Numbered from the stretch's first letter, positions 34,304 to 43,377 are shown. The stretch: DNA of 50,897 nt from Polaromonas sp. (GCF_029945925.1 NZ_JAQSDN010000025.1:1-50897), one strand, 5' to 3'. Program-made: numbers and translations. Notes: generated by a model from the sequence alone, not told the origin.

Positions 34304-34331
34304 TTATCGGCCAGTGCCTGCAAAACCTTTA
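34304..34331 (-). promoter_or_regulatory. Sigma-28 (FliA) promoter of fliC
   Basis: On the minus strand TAAA is followed after 16 bases by a perfect GCCGATAA, 100 bp before the fliC ATG. The E. coli sigma-28 consensus is TAAAGTTT-N11-GCCGATAA, so the -10 is exact and the spacing is one base longer. This is a confident class III flagellar promoter. Confidence 0.87.
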
Positions 34332-34536
34332 GGGCTGGACTCAAAAAACCCGCTCTCCCTCCGGAAAAACCACCCTTCATGACCGAAACCTGATGAAAAC
34401 CCTGTCGCGCCGGACCCGGGAAGCTTCGCAGGGCGGTTTAGCCGCAGGCGTCACCCGACACCGGCGTTGGCTGCGGCGTCCGGGGGATGTCGGCCAGAAT
34501 ATCAAGGATAGGCCCGGTCACATGCCGCCAACTGAT

Positions 34537-34556
34537 GGCAAAACCCCCGGCTATTC
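34537..34556 (+). promoter_or_regulatory. Repeated 20-bp box, copy A (upstream of fliC)
   Basis: GGCAAAACCCCCGGCTATTC is repeated exactly at 35761-35780, in the same orientation. Flanking similarity extends on both sides (CCGCCAA before; ATCG and AAG after). It lies 333 bp upstream of the fliC start. The repetition in two flagellar control regions suggests a binding site for a shared regulator, possibly FlhDC; this is inference. Confidence 0.55.
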
Positions 34557-34573
34557 AAGGTATCGTGGGAAGC

Positions 34574-34599
34574 GTCGGCTTACGCTGCGCTAACCCGAC
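34574..34599. repeat. Palindromic unit flanking the toxin-antitoxin remnant (left copy)
   Basis: An imperfect hairpin with arms GTCGGCTTA and TAACCCGAC around CGCTGCGC. A second copy at 35255-35278 has arms TCGGGTTA/TAGCCCGA and the same CGCTGCG loop. The pair brackets the decayed toxin-antitoxin locus. The CGGGTTACGCTGCG... motif is a common proteobacterial dispersed palindrome. Confidence 0.65.
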
Positions 34600-34667
34600 C
34601 TGCGAGAGGGGGCAAGTGCAGTGTGAGCCTGACGCGCAAGCGCCCATCGAGCCCCGCAACCCCGCAC

Positions 34668-34934
34668 TCAATGACCTGTCGCCGACCCAAACAACGCATC
34701 CCAAGCCTGCCTGGGTGACAGGATGCGCATCACGTCCTTCGGACCCTGCATGCCAGGCTACCCGAGCACCCGCTTGTCGCCGGTGACAAACAGCCGCATG
34801 CCTGCTGCAGTTGCAGCGGCCACCAGGCGAGCGTCATTGTTGTTCGCGGGCTCCGGCGCATCGTCAATGAGTTGTGCCTCTTGCCAAACGGCCTCAAACA
34901 GATCGCAGGCATTGGTATCCAGATACACCCTCAT
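34668..34934 (-). pseudogene. Decayed PIN-domain toxin (VapC-like)
   Basis: It starts at an ATG overlapping the antitoxin stop (ATGA). MRVYLDTNACD is the PIN N-terminal strand with the first catalytic Asp, but only about 40 residues later comes the C-terminal PIN block NNNDARLVAAATAAGMRLFV, leaving no room for the normal middle (~60 residues absent). After TGDKRVLG the frame meets TAG (34758-34760) and then continues in frame through MQGPKDVMRILSPRQAWDAL to a TGA at 34668-34670, as if a TGG had become TAG. The toxin is therefore probably dead. Confidence 0.72.
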
Positions 34935-35149
34935 GACACGTCTTGCAGGATGTCCTCTTCGGTCAGCCATCCCGATGTCCGTGCCAGCGGCGCCAACTGA
35001 GCCTGGCTTTGGCGCAAGGGCTCGCGCAATCGGTAGGCGCGCAACGCGTCGCGCACCCCCTCACTGCGCAATTTGTGCGTGCCGCTGCACAGCACATCAA
35101 GGGCTCGTGCTTCGTGGTCCGTCAGTCGAACGGTCAGCGTGCTTTGCAT
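34931..35149 (-). CDS. Ribbon-helix-helix antitoxin (VapB-like), probably orphaned
   Basis: A 72-residue protein: STLTVRLTDHEARALDVLCS resembles the ribbon and first helix of an RHH repressor, followed by a C-terminal toxin-neutralising tail ending SGWLTEEDILQDVS. The start at 35149 has GGAG 7 bases upstream; the upstream ATG at 35173 is less likely. Its stop overlaps the ATG of a PIN-domain remnant. The antitoxin looks intact though the toxin is broken; it may persist as a self-regulating repressor. Confidence 0.78.
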   Translation of the reverse strand: MQSTLTVRLTDHEARALDVLCSGTHKLRSEGVRDALRAYRLREPLRQSQAQLAPLARTSGWLTEEDILQDVS

Positions 35150-35254
35150 GCGAATCTCCAATTTGTACGACATGGCAATACAAAACTGGCTACCAACGGG
35201 GACCCTCCATTGGCGCTTGCGGGCGCTTCCTGTGCGTCGGCGTTGTGCGGAGCT

Positions 35255-35278
35255 TCGGGTTACGCTGCGTTAGCCCGA
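35255..35278. repeat. Palindromic unit flanking the toxin-antitoxin remnant (right copy)
   Basis: TCGGGTTA, CGCTGCGT and TAGCCCGA form a hairpin with one mismatch. It is a direct counterpart of the 34574-34599 unit, about 680 bp away on the other side of the toxin-antitoxin remnant. Confidence 0.65.
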
Positions 35279-35297
35279 GCCACAAAATATATACCAA

Positions 35298-35349
35298 ATC
35301 GGGCTCCAGCCCTTACAGAACGTGCGCAAGCAGCTATCAATACAGTAGC
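35298..35349 (-). repeat. Dispersed intergenic repeat, copy 5 (inverted)
   Basis: On the minus strand this copy reads GCTACTGTATTGATAGCTGC, then TTGCGCACG, then AAGGGCTGGAGCCCGAT. It begins 6 bases past the fliE stop codon. Confidence 0.85.
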
Positions 35350-35355
35350 AAATAG

Positions 35356-35673
35356 CTAGGCAGGCATGTTCATGATTTCCTGGTAGGCGGCCACCACCTT
35401 GTTGCGCACCTGCAGGCCCATCTGGAAGCCGATGCCGGCCTTTTGCATATCCACCATCACGTCGTTCAGCGCCACCCCGGGCTTGCCGAGTTCGAAGTCC
35501 TCGGCCTGCCTGGAGGCGGTTTGCTGGGCGCCGCTGATGCGGTCCAGCGATTTGCGCAGTTCGCCTGCAAATCCGCCGCTGGCCACCTCGCTGCTCACCG
35601 CCGACGGGTGACCGGAAGTCTGGGCAAGAACCCGCATTTGCTGCAGGACGGACTCAATAGAAGATATCGCCAT
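35356..35673 (-). CDS. fliE: Flagellar hook-basal body complex protein FliE
   Basis: A 105-residue FliE (MS ring-rod junction). The family signature is in the C-terminal half: GKPGVALNDVMVDMQKAGIG followed by FQMGLQVRNKVVAAYQEIMN. The start at 35673 (MAISSIESVLQQM) has AGGA 11 bases upstream; the longer open frame upstream is not FliE-like. It is divergent from fliF, with the 35674-36006 region between them containing the repeated 20-bp box and no gene. Confidence 0.95.
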   Translation of the reverse strand: MAISSIESVLQQMRVLAQTSGHPSAVSSEVASGGFAGELRKSLDRISGAQQTASRQAEDFELGKPGVALNDVMVDMQKAGIGFQMGLQVRNKVVAAYQEIMNMPA

Positions 35674-35760
35674 GGTGTTTTCCTGGCGCCTGTGCGCCCA
35701 TTGCTTGATGAACGGCTTGAAGCGTACCAGCGGGTCAGGCGGCGCATCCCGCCAAAAGAC

Positions 35761-35780
35761 GGCAAAACCCCCGGCTATTC
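35761..35780 (+). promoter_or_regulatory. Repeated 20-bp box, copy B (fliE/fliF intergenic)
   Basis: GGCAAAACCCCCGGCTATTC, identical to copy A at 34537-34556, 88 bp upstream of the fliE start and 227 bp upstream of fliF. It lies in the 333-bp divergent promoter region, in which I found no other gene. It is a candidate activator site for class II flagellar genes. Confidence 0.6.
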
Positions 35781-36006
35781 GGCTGATCGGGAAAGACACC
35801 CCGCTCTGACAATCATTCACGAACACCGGTTGCCCCCCAGCACCGGCCAGACGGCCCTTTGCCTTATGCCTTATCAATCAACCACTGTCGTATGTCACCT
35901 GTCGTTTCTGCCCTGTCGCCGATCAGCAGCCTCCGCAGGCATCCGGACTGCCTGACATCCACTGGCGCGAACCCATTCCGTTCCGCGGCGGCAGGCGGTT
36001 GAACAC

Positions 36007-37701
36007 ATGAGTTCTGCTGCCATGGGCAATGAAGCGGCCCTGCCCAACGCCCTGCCATGGCTGGAGCAGCTGCGGGCCAATCCCCGCCTGCCGTTGATGA
36101 TCGGCGCGTCTGCCGCGGTGGCGGCGGTGGCCGCCATGTGGCTGTGGAGCCGTGCCCCGGACTACGGCGTGCTGTACAGCAACCTGTCGGATCGCGACGG
36201 CGGCGCCATCATCGCGTCGCTGCAGCAGATGAACATTCCCTACAAGTTCGCCGCCGGCGGCGGCGCCTTGCTGGTGGCGGCCGACAAGGTGCCCGAGGCG
36301 CGGCTGCGGCTGGCTTCCCAGGGCCTGCCGAAGGGCGGCTCGGTGGGTTTCGAGCTGATGGACAACCAGAAGTTCGGCACCAGCCAGTTCGCCGAACAGG
36401 TCAACTACCAGCGCGCGCTCGAGGGTGAGCTGGCCCGCTCCATCAATTCCATCTCGGCGGTGGAGTCGGCCCGGGTCCACCTGGCGCTGCCCAAACCTTC
36501 GCTGTTTGTGCGCGACCAGAAAAAACCCAGTGCCTCGGTGGTCCTGAGCCTGCACCGGGGTCGCTCTCTGGACGAGGGTCAGATCAGCGCGATGGTGCAC
36601 CTGATTTCCAGCAGCGTGCCCGAGCTGTCCTCCAAAAGCATCACGGTGGTGGATCAGGCCGGCAACCTGCTGTCGGCGGCCAACGCCGGCACCCGCGGGC
36701 TGGACGTGACCCAGCTGAAGTATTCGCAGGAAATCGAGCAGGGTTATATCCGCCGCATCGAAGCCATTTTGCAGCCCATTGTTGGCGCCAACAATGTGCA
36801 CGCCCAGGTAGCGGCGGACATTGATTTTTCCGTCGTCGAGAACACCGACGAGAAATACAGGCCCAATCAGGACCCCGGCAGCGCGGCGGTGCGCAGCCAG
36901 CAGTCCAGCGAGTCCGGCCAGCAAGGTGCGGGCGCAGTGGGCGGCGTGCCGGGCGCGCTGACCAATCAGCCCGGACCCGATCCGGTGGCCCCCATCACCG
37001 CGCCCGGCAAGCCACCGGCCGAAGCCGGCGCAGGTCAGCTCAAGATGACCACGGAACTGGGCGCCGTGATGGGTGCGCCGGCGCGCGGCACGGGCCCGGC
37101 CAGCAACCGCAAGGACACCACTATCAATTACGAGCTGGACCGCTCCATTCGCCATGTGCAGCAGGGTGCAGGTGGCATCAAGCGGCTGTCGGTGGCGGTG
37201 GTCGTCAATTACCGCTCCACGGTGAACGCCCAGGGCAAGCGGACCACGCAGGCGCTGTCGGCGGCCGAGCTGACGCAGATACAGAACCTGGTGCGCGAAA
37301 GCATGGGCTTCAACGCCGCGCGCGGCGATTCGCTCAATGTGGTGAACAGTGCGTTTGCCTCGGATGCCACCGACACGCCGGAACTGCCCGTCTGGCGTCA
37401 GCCCGACAACATCGAGATGGCCAAGGCCGGCGGTAAATACCTGTTGCTGGGAATATTGGCCTTGTACATCTGGTTTGCCGTGCTGCGGCCGCTGCTGCGC
37501 AAGCATTTGCATCCGGTGCCGGCCCAGGCAGCAGCGACTGGCCATGAAGAAGTGCCCTCCGCAGACACCGTTGCGGAACCACCGGAACGGCAGGCCGAGC
37601 GTCATCTGGAGAACATCCGGTATGCGCAGGAAACAGCTGCCAAGGAGCCACGGGCTGTGGCCATGCTGATCAAACACTGGATGGGCGAAAAAAATGCTTG
37701 A
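36007..37701 (+). CDS. fliF: Flagellar MS-ring protein FliF
   Basis: A 564-residue FliF. Membrane helix 1 is at about residues 29-47 (PLMIGASAAVAAVAAMWLW) and helix 2 near residue 480 (LLLGILALYIWFAVL). Between are the YscJ/FliF ring domains (VLYSNLSDRDGGAIIASLQQ, ARVHLALPKPSLFVRDQKKP) and a Gly/Pro-rich loop about 295-355. The C-terminal tail AVAMLIKHWMGE contacts FliG. First gene of the fliFGHIJK run; overlaps fliG by 8 bases. Confidence 0.97.
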   Translation: MSSAAMGNEAALPNALPWLEQLRANPRLPLMIGASAAVAAVAAMWLWSRAPDYGVLYSNLSDRDGGAIIASLQQMNIPYKFAAGGGALLVAADKVPEARLRLASQGLPKGGSVGFELMDNQKFGTSQFAEQVNYQRALEGELARSINSISAVESARVHLALPKPSLFVRDQKKPSASVVLSLHRGRSLDEGQISAMVHLISSSVPELSSKSITVVDQAGNLLSAANAGTRGLDVTQLKYSQEIEQGYIRRIEAILQPIVGANNVHAQVAADIDFSVVENTDEKYRPNQDPGSAAVRSQQSSESGQQGAGAVGGVPGALTNQPGPDPVAPITAPGKPPAEAGAGQLKMTTELGAVMGAPARGTGPASNRKDTTINYELDRSIRHVQQGAGGIKRLSVAVVVNYRSTVNAQGKRTTQALSAAELTQIQNLVRESMGFNAARGDSLNVVNSAFASDATDTPELPVWRQPDNIEMAKAGGKYLLLGILALYIWFAVLRPLLRKHLHPVPAQAAATGHEEVPSADTVAEPPERQAERHLENIRYAQETAAKEPRAVAMLIKHWMGEKNA

Positions 37702-38689
37702 CGAAGGAACACGTAAAAGCGCCATCCTCTTGATGACGCTCGGCGAGGAAGCTGCCGGCAAGGTGCTGCAGCAGATGTCCCCCAGCGAAGTCCAGGCGCT
37801 CGGCGAGGCCATGGCCACCCTGGCGCATGTCAAACGCACCGAGGTCAATGACGTTCTGGAAGAGTTCCGCCTCGAAACCGAACAGTATTCGGCTCTCCAC
37901 CTGGATTCGGGCAGTTACCTGCGGGCCGTGCTGAACAAGGCCATGGGCAATGACCGTGCCGCAGACCTGCTGGAGGGCATCCTGCAATCGAATGAATCGG
38001 TCAGCGGCATCGAGCGGCTGAACCAGCTCGAGGCCACCGAAGTGGTCGAGCTGATTCGCGACGAGCATCCACAGATCATCGCCACGCTGCTGGTCCACAT
38101 GGATCGCAACAAGGCCGCGGACGTTCTGGAGCAACTTCCCGAGCGTGCACGACACGATGCGGTGTTGCGCGTGGCCACCTTCGGCGGCGTGCAGCCTGCG
38201 GCGCTGAAGGAACTAACCGAGGTACTGACCGACATGCTGGGCGGCGAAGGCGGCAAGCGCAGCCGGCTCGGCGGCATCCGCGCCGCCGCCGAAATTGTCA
38301 ACATGATGAGCAGCGCGCAGGAAGAAAGCGTGATCAAGCATGTTCGTGAGCATGACGAAGCGCTGGCGCAGAAGATGATCGACGAGATGTTCCTCTTCGA
38401 GAACCTGCTGGAACTCGAAGACCGCAGCGTCCAGCTCCTGCTCAAGGAAGTGGAGTCGGAGTCGCTGATCATTGCGCTCAAGGGCGCACCGCAGGAGTTG
38501 CGCGACAAGTTCCTCAAGAACATGTCGCAACGCGCTGCCGAAATGCTGCGCGAGGACATCGAGATGCGTGGCCCGGTACGGGTGTCACAGGTCGAAACCG
38601 AGCAAAAAGGCATTCTGCTGATCGTGCGCCGCCTGGCCGATGCCGGGGAAATCGTGCTCGGCGGGCAGGGAAGCGACTCCTATGTATGA
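37694..38689 (+). CDS. fliG: Flagellar motor switch protein FliG
   Basis: A 331-residue FliG of usual length, three armadillo-like helical domains. EHPQIIATLLVHMDRNKAAD is the conserved middle segment; the C-terminal torque helix has charged residues in LLKEVESESLIIALKGAP and KNMSQRAAEMLREDIEMRGP. It couples the MotA stator to the rotor. Overlaps fliF and fliH by 8 bases each. Confidence 0.97.
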   Translation: MLDEGTRKSAILLMTLGEEAAGKVLQQMSPSEVQALGEAMATLAHVKRTEVNDVLEEFRLETEQYSALHLDSGSYLRAVLNKAMGNDRAADLLEGILQSNESVSGIERLNQLEATEVVELIRDEHPQIIATLLVHMDRNKAADVLEQLPERARHDAVLRVATFGGVQPAALKELTEVLTDMLGGEGGKRSRLGGIRAAAEIVNMMSSAQEESVIKHVREHDEALAQKMIDEMFLFENLLELEDRSVQLLLKEVESESLIIALKGAPQELRDKFLKNMSQRAAEMLREDIEMRGPVRVSQVETEQKGILLIVRRLADAGEIVLGGQGSDSYV

Positions 38690-39455
38690 CAAAGCCCCGC
38701 TCGCGCAGCGTTCCGGCGCCGACCGGTTTGCCTCCGGCTTCGCCGCGCCTGCCGTGCGCCGGCCCGGCACAGCGAAGGAACAGATGACCGCCTGGGAACG
38801 CTGGGAGATGACCTCCCTCGCGCAGGACATGACGCCCGTTCCCGCTGAACCCGAGCCGACGCCCGTCGTCGAGCCGCTCAAGCCGGCGCTGCTGATCAAT
38901 GAGAAGGAATTGGCACGCCTGCGGCTTCAGGCGCGGCAGGCCGGCGAGGAAGAAGGGCGCCAACAGGGTTATGCGCAGGGGCAGGCCGAGGGCCATGCCG
39001 CCGCGATGGCGGCCGTCCACGAACAGGCCGGCCACCTGCGGGCATTGACCCAGGCCCTTCCCGCCGCCTTGCGCCTTGCCGAGCGCGAGGTTGCCGGACA
39101 GTTGCTGGCGCTGGCGATGGACATTGCGCGCCAGGTGCTGGGCCAGGCGCTGGCACTGGATCCCCAGACCATTTTGCCGACGGTCCGTGAATTGCTGCAG
39201 GCGGAACCCGCCCTGACCGGTTCGCCCCAGCTGGTCCTGCACCCGGATGATGCGGCGCTGGTGCGGGAACACCTCGCTGACGACCTGCAGACTGCGGGAT
39301 GGCGAATCCGTGCCGACGCGGATACCCAGCGCGGCGGCTGCCGCGTTCTGGCCGCCAGCGGCGAGCGGGACGCCACACTGCAAAGCCGCTGGGACCGCGT
39401 CGCCGCAGCCCTGGCCCCCCACACGGCCGCCACCGCGCCGCTGGTCCATGGTTGA
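38682..39455 (+). CDS. fliH: Flagellar export ATPase regulator FliH
   Basis: A 257-residue FliH. The central GxxxG-type helix is visible ([20 protein letters not shown]), and the C-terminal domain has [20 protein letters not shown] then [11 protein letters not shown]. It binds FliI and docks it to the export gate. The start at 38682 overlaps the fliG end; the ribosome binding site is weak, consistent with translational coupling. The N-terminal 60 residues are variable. Confidence 0.93.
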   Translation: MYDKAPLAQRSGADRFASGFAAPAVRRPGTAKEQMTAWERWEMTSLAQDMTPVPAEPEPTPVVEPLKPALLINEKELARLRLQARQAGEEEGRQQGYAQGQAEGHAAAMAAVHEQAGHLRALTQALPAALRLAEREVAGQLLALAMDIARQVLGQALALDPQTILPTVRELLQAEPALTGSPQLVLHPDDAALVREHLADDLQTAGWRIRADADTQRGGCRVLAASGERDATLQSRWDRVAAALAPHTAATAPLVHG

Positions 39456-40863
39456 CACCCCCGACGCCGTCACCAAGCCGCCGCTGGAGGCCTGGCAGAA
39501 CCTGCTGGAAGATGCCCGGTCTTCCGTGACACTCAGTGTTCCGGTGCGTACCTATGGCCGGCTGACACGCGCCGTGGGACTGGTCCTCGAAGCGGTCGGG
39601 CTGCGACTGCCGGTCGGCAGTGACTGCCTGATTGAACTGCCTCCCGGCTACCCCCAAAAAAACGCCGAGGCCGAAGTCGTCGGTTTCGCCGGCGACCGCA
39701 TTTTCCTGATGCCCCAAAGCGAGGTGGACGGCCTGCTGCCGGGGGCCCGGGTCTACGCGCTGGAATCGCCCGGGGGCCACGCCAGTGGCACCGGCCCCCG
39801 TACCAAACGCCTGCCGGTGGGCGACGGCATGCTGGGCCGCGTGGTCGATGCGGCCGGTCGTCCTCTCGACGGACTGGGTCCGCTCGATTTTTCCCGGGAA
39901 GTGCCGCTGGCGGCGGCTCCCATCAACCCGTTGACCCGCGCGCCGATTGACAGCGTGCTCGATGTCGGGGTGCGCGCCATCAATGGCCTGCTGACCGTGG
40001 GGCGTGGGCAGCGCATGGGACTGTTCGCCGGCTCCGGTGTCGGCAAGAGTGTGCTGCTGGGCATGATGGCGCGTTACACCAGCGCCGACGTGATTGTGGT
40101 TGGCCTGATTGGCGAACGGGGCCGCGAGGTCAAGGACTTCATTGAAAACACGCTGGGCAAGGAAGGCATGGCCCGCGCCGTGCTGGTGGCGGCGCCGGCC
40201 GATACTTCGCCCCTGTTTCGCTTGCAGGGCGCCGCGTACGCCACCTGTCTGGCTGAATATTTTCGCGACCAGGGGAAAAATGTCCTGCTGATCATGGACT
40301 CGCTGACCCGCTACGCGATGGCACAGCGGGAGATCGCGCTGGCCGTCGGCGAACCGCCGGCCACCAAAGGTTACCCGCCCTCGGTTTTTGCGAAGCTGCC
40401 GGCCCTGGTGGAACGCGCGGGCAATGGCGCGCGTGATGCCGAGGGCCGCGGCGGCTCCATCACCGCGTTCTACACAGTGCTGACCGAAGGCGACGACCAG
40501 CAGGACCCGATTGCCGATTCGGCGCGCGCCATTCTGGACGGCCACGTGGTGCTGTCACGCAGCCTGGCCGAATCTGGCCATTACCCGGCCATCGACATCG
40601 AAGCGTCCATCAGCCGTGCGATGACGGCGCTGATCGACCCCGCGCAATTCCAGGTCATTCGCAGTTTCAAGCAGGCCCTGTCGCGCTACCAGCGCAACCG
40701 CGACCTGATCAGCGTGGGTGCCTATGCACCCGGCCACGACGTCCAGCTGGACCAGGCCATTGCCCTCTACCCAAAAATTGAGGCTTTTTTGCAGCAAACG
40801 ATGGAAGAACGCGTCGACTACGCGACCGCCACTGGTCAGTTGAACGGACTTTTCCAGGCCTGA
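39448..40863 (+). CDS. fliI: Flagellum-specific export ATPase FliI
   Basis: A 471-residue FliI, homologous to F1 beta. Walker A AGSGVGKS is at residues 194-201, the catalytic block [15 protein letters not shown] at about 219-233, and Walker [19 protein letters not shown] at about 280-297. The hexamer unfolds and feeds export substrates. The start at 39448 overlaps the fliH stop by 8 bases; a longer frame upstream belongs to fliH. Confidence 0.97.
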   Translation: MVDTPDAVTKPPLEAWQNLLEDARSSVTLSVPVRTYGRLTRAVGLVLEAVGLRLPVGSDCLIELPPGYPQKNAEAEVVGFAGDRIFLMPQSEVDGLLPGARVYALESPGGHASGTGPRTKRLPVGDGMLGRVVDAAGRPLDGLGPLDFSREVPLAAAPINPLTRAPIDSVLDVGVRAINGLLTVGRGQRMGLFAGSGVGKSVLLGMMARYTSADVIVVGLIGERGREVKDFIENTLGKEGMARAVLVAAPADTSPLFRLQGAAYATCLAEYFRDQGKNVLLIMDSLTRYAMAQREIALAVGEPPATKGYPPSVFAKLPALVERAGNGARDAEGRGGSITAFYTVLTEGDDQQDPIADSARAILDGHVVLSRSLAESGHYPAIDIEASISRAMTALIDPAQFQVIRSFKQALSRYQRNRDLISVGAYAPGHDVQLDQAIALYPKIEAFLQQTMEERVDYATATGQLNGLFQA

Positions 40864-40913
40864 GCCCGATTACGCATTCACCGCAGCCCCTCAAACCACC
40901 AGGAGAAAACGCC

Positions 40914-41369
40914 GTGCCCAACAAGCTCCCTCTCGCGACACTGATCGAACTGGCGCAAAACAAGACCGACGAGGCGACTCGCCGGCTGGGCCAGCTGCAG
41001 AACGCCCACACCAGCGCGGCCGGAAAACTGGAAATGTTGCTGCAGTACCGGCAGGAGTACCTGGACCAGCTGCAGCACCAGATGCAGGCCGGCCTGTCAT
41101 CGTCCCATGTGCGCAATTTCCAGGATTTCATCGGCACCCTGGACGGCGCCATCGAGCAGCAGCGCGCCCTGACCGTCCAGGCCGACACGCGGCTGGCGCA
41201 TGGACGCGGCGACTGGCAAAACAACAAGCGCCGCCTCAACTCCTTCGACACCCTGTCCAACCGGGTTCGCCAGCAGGAGATGCTCACCCTCGGCAAAAAG
41301 GAGCAGCGCGACAGTGACGAACGCACTTCCCGGCAGTTCTACCTGCGCGCAGGCACCGTGGCCGATTGA
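40914..41369 (+). CDS. fliJ: Flagellar export protein FliJ
   Basis: A 151-residue, nearly all-helical coiled-coil protein (PLATLIELAQNKTDEATRRL, YRQEYLDQLQHQMQAGL). It starts at GTG with AGGAG 9 bases upstream. FliJ is the stalk of the FliI ring and an export chaperone escort. Gap to fliI is 50 bp, to fliK 17 bp. Confidence 0.93.
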   Translation: MPNKLPLATLIELAQNKTDEATRRLGQLQNAHTSAAGKLEMLLQYRQEYLDQLQHQMQAGLSSSHVRNFQDFIGTLDGAIEQQRALTVQADTRLAHGRGDWQNNKRRLNSFDTLSNRVRQQEMLTLGKKEQRDSDERTSRQFYLRAGTVAD

Positions 41370-41386
41370 ATTCACCCGAGAAAACC

Positions 41387-42778
41387 ATGTCTTTTAGTCT
41401 TCCACCCGTCAGCGCCCCCCATCAACCCGACAGCCAGCCGTCCCAGGCGTCAGCACGCAGCGATGAGCCGGACCCGAATGGCGCCGAAAGTTTCGGCGCC
41501 GTGCTTTCCCGCTCACTGGCGCCCGCCGGCGAGGCAGCCGGCAAGGCCGAGGGCAAGACGGCAACCGCCGCGTCGGCCCGGCGTCCACCGGAGGGCCGCA
41601 AGGCCGAACCGGACGAGCTGATCAATGCCATGGCAATGCCCCTGGCCCCGCTTGAAAACCTGCTGCCCCAAGCCGTGGCCGCCGGCCATGCTGCCGCGAC
41701 GCCAGTCGCCGGCACCGTCCCGGGCGCTGCCAACCCTGGACTCACCGGTCTGCTTGCGGGGAAAACCCTCGCGGCAGACATGGCGATGGCGGGCGAGCCG
41801 ATCACCGCGCCTGCACAGGTGGCATCCGCTGGGGAGGCTGCGCCACTACTGATGCCGGCACCCGGGCTGACACCCGAGTTGGCGGCGGCCAGCCAGAAGG
41901 ACAAAGGGCTACCCGCTCTGCCCGCCCGGCTTCAGGCAGCCGAGGCCGGCCCGGCAGTGGCATTGGCCACGGCTGGCATCACCGGCCCGTCCGGCGCTTC
42001 GGACAGCGGGACTGCCGGTCAGTCGCCGCAGCACCGTGACCGGGCCGACAACCTGCCGCAGGTCTCGGCTGAAACGACAGCCGGCAGCGGACCGGAAGCC
42101 GACACCACACACAGCAGCGTCAAAATGCCCCTCCAGGGGATGGCGACGGCCGATGCCACAGCGTCAGGCACCAGCACCAGCGCCATCGGTCAGGCGGCGG
42201 TCACCGACATCTCCGCCGCCAGCGCCACCCCGCCCATCAGCTCGGCCGGCGTCGCAGCAACGCCAGCACCAACCGCGATGCTTGCCTCCAGCGCAGCGCC
42301 TGCCGCCATGACCCGGACGCTCGCTCCTGAGGTCGGCAGCGGTGAATGGGGCAAGGCCCTGGGCCAGCAGATGATCCACATGGGCAAGGGCGGTGAACAG
42401 GTGGCGGAGCTCCAGCTCAATCCCCCGGGACTCGGCCCCCTGAAAGTCACACTGACAATGAACGACCACCAGGTCCAGGCCATGTTTGTGACCGCGCATT
42501 CATCGGTGCGGGCCGCCGTGGAGGCGGCATTGCCGCAACTGCGTACCGCCCTGGCCGACAGCGGAATCAGCCTTGGCAACACCTCGGTCAACTCCGAGAG
42601 CCAGCAACAAACCACCTTTGCCCAGGACCAGAACGGGCAAAACGGGCAAAACGGGCAATCCGGCCAGCGCAGCTACCGCGCGGAGCGCACGCCCGACAAC
42701 CTGGCACCGGTGGTCCGGCCAGCCACGGAAGCTTCGCGGCCAGCCGGCAGAGGGATCAGCGTGGACACCTACGCTTGA
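41387..42778 (+). CDS. fliK: Flagellar hook-length control protein FliK
   Basis: A 463-residue FliK: an Ala/Pro-rich ruler region (residues about 20-320) with little fixed sequence, then the conserved C-terminal switch domain (VAELQLNPPGLGPLKVTLTM, then FVTAHSSVRAAVEAALPQLR). Near the C-terminus is a Gln/Asn/Gly repeat (NGQNGQNGQSGQ). The start at 41387 is preferred to an upstream TTG at 41366. It is distinct from the fliK-like gene at 28197, so the genome encodes at least two FliK proteins. Confidence 0.94.
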   Translation: MSFSLPPVSAPHQPDSQPSQASARSDEPDPNGAESFGAVLSRSLAPAGEAAGKAEGKTATAASARRPPEGRKAEPDELINAMAMPLAPLENLLPQAVAAGHAAATPVAGTVPGAANPGLTGLLAGKTLAADMAMAGEPITAPAQVASAGEAAPLLMPAPGLTPELAAASQKDKGLPALPARLQAAEAGPAVALATAGITGPSGASDSGTAGQSPQHRDRADNLPQVSAETTAGSGPEADTTHSSVKMPLQGMATADATASGTSTSAIGQAAVTDISAASATPPISSAGVAATPAPTAMLASSAAPAAMTRTLAPEVGSGEWGKALGQQMIHMGKGGEQVAELQLNPPGLGPLKVTLTMNDHQVQAMFVTAHSSVRAAVEAALPQLRTALADSGISLGNTSVNSESQQQTTFAQDQNGQNGQNGQSGQRSYRAERTPDNLAPVVRPATEASRPAGRGISVDTYA

Positions 42779-42798
42779 GGCGCGCCATGAGGCGCGTG

Positions 42799-42814
42799 TC
42801 CGGCAAATGCCGGA
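42799..42814. repeat. Hairpin between fliK and fliL
   Basis: A perfect TCCGGCA-AA-TGCCGGA palindrome in the 122-bp gap between fliK and fliL, the largest gap inside this operon. There is no T-run after it, so it may stabilise or attenuate mRNA rather than terminate. Confidence 0.5.
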
Positions 42815-42900
42815 TCTGACGCGTTTTACCCCTGCTTATCCGGCGATGCCGGGCGCCGGTTTTCGAAAACAATCGATTCTCAAACCCAAACAGCGAAGCC

Positions 42901-43377
42901 ATGGCCACCAGCACCCCCCCCGCGAAGACACCCAACAAGTCCCGCAAGCTCATCATCCTGGTCATCGTTCTGATCACGCTGGTCGTCCTGGCGGCGGCTG
43001 GCGCAGCCTTTTATCTGGTCAGCCAGCGCAAGGAAGCTGCGCCCGTCGCAGTGGTACCTGTCGATCCGATTTTTATTGCTCTGGAGCCCATGACCGTCAA
43101 CCTCCAGCCCAACGGCCGCAGCCGCTTCCTGCATGTGGCCGTCACGCTGAAGGTTCCGGACGTCAAGTCGCAGGCACTGGTCACCCAATACCTGCCGGAA
43201 GTGCGCAGCCGGCTTCTCTCGGCCTTGTCCAATCGCGCGGCCGAGTCGCTGGTCACCCCGGAAGAAAGAGCCCAACTGGCCGCTGACATCATGACGACGC
43301 TCAACCAGCCCTTCGTGGCCAATTTGCCGTCGCTGAAGATCTCCAGCGTGATGTTCACGACTTTCATGCTGCAGTAA
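42901..43377 (+). CDS. fliL: Flagellar basal-body protein FliL
   Basis: A 158-residue FliL with one N-terminal membrane helix (KLIILVIVLITLVVLAAAG...) and a periplasmic domain (PVDPIFIALEPMTVNLQPNG, then GRSRFLHVAVTLKV), ending KISSVMFTTFMLQ. It surrounds the stator and stabilises it. Probable first gene of fliLMNOPQR, after the hairpin at 42799. Confidence 0.95.
   Translation: MATSTPPAKTPNKSRKLIILVIVLITLVVLAAAGAAFYLVSQRKEAAPVAVVPVDPIFIALEPMTVNLQPNGRSRFLHVAVTLKVPDVKSQALVTQYLPEVRSRLLSALSNRAAESLVTPEERAQLAADIMTTLNQPFVANLPSLKISSVMFTTFMLQ

Noticed and set aside
35923..37848. Long minus-strand open frame (641 codons) opposite fliF
   Set aside because: It is a shadow of fliF; composition is His/Arg/Gly-rich without recognisable domains.
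38896..40545. Minus-strand open frame (549 codons) opposite fliH/fliI
   Set aside because: Shadow of fliH and fliI coding sequence; no motif or start signal.
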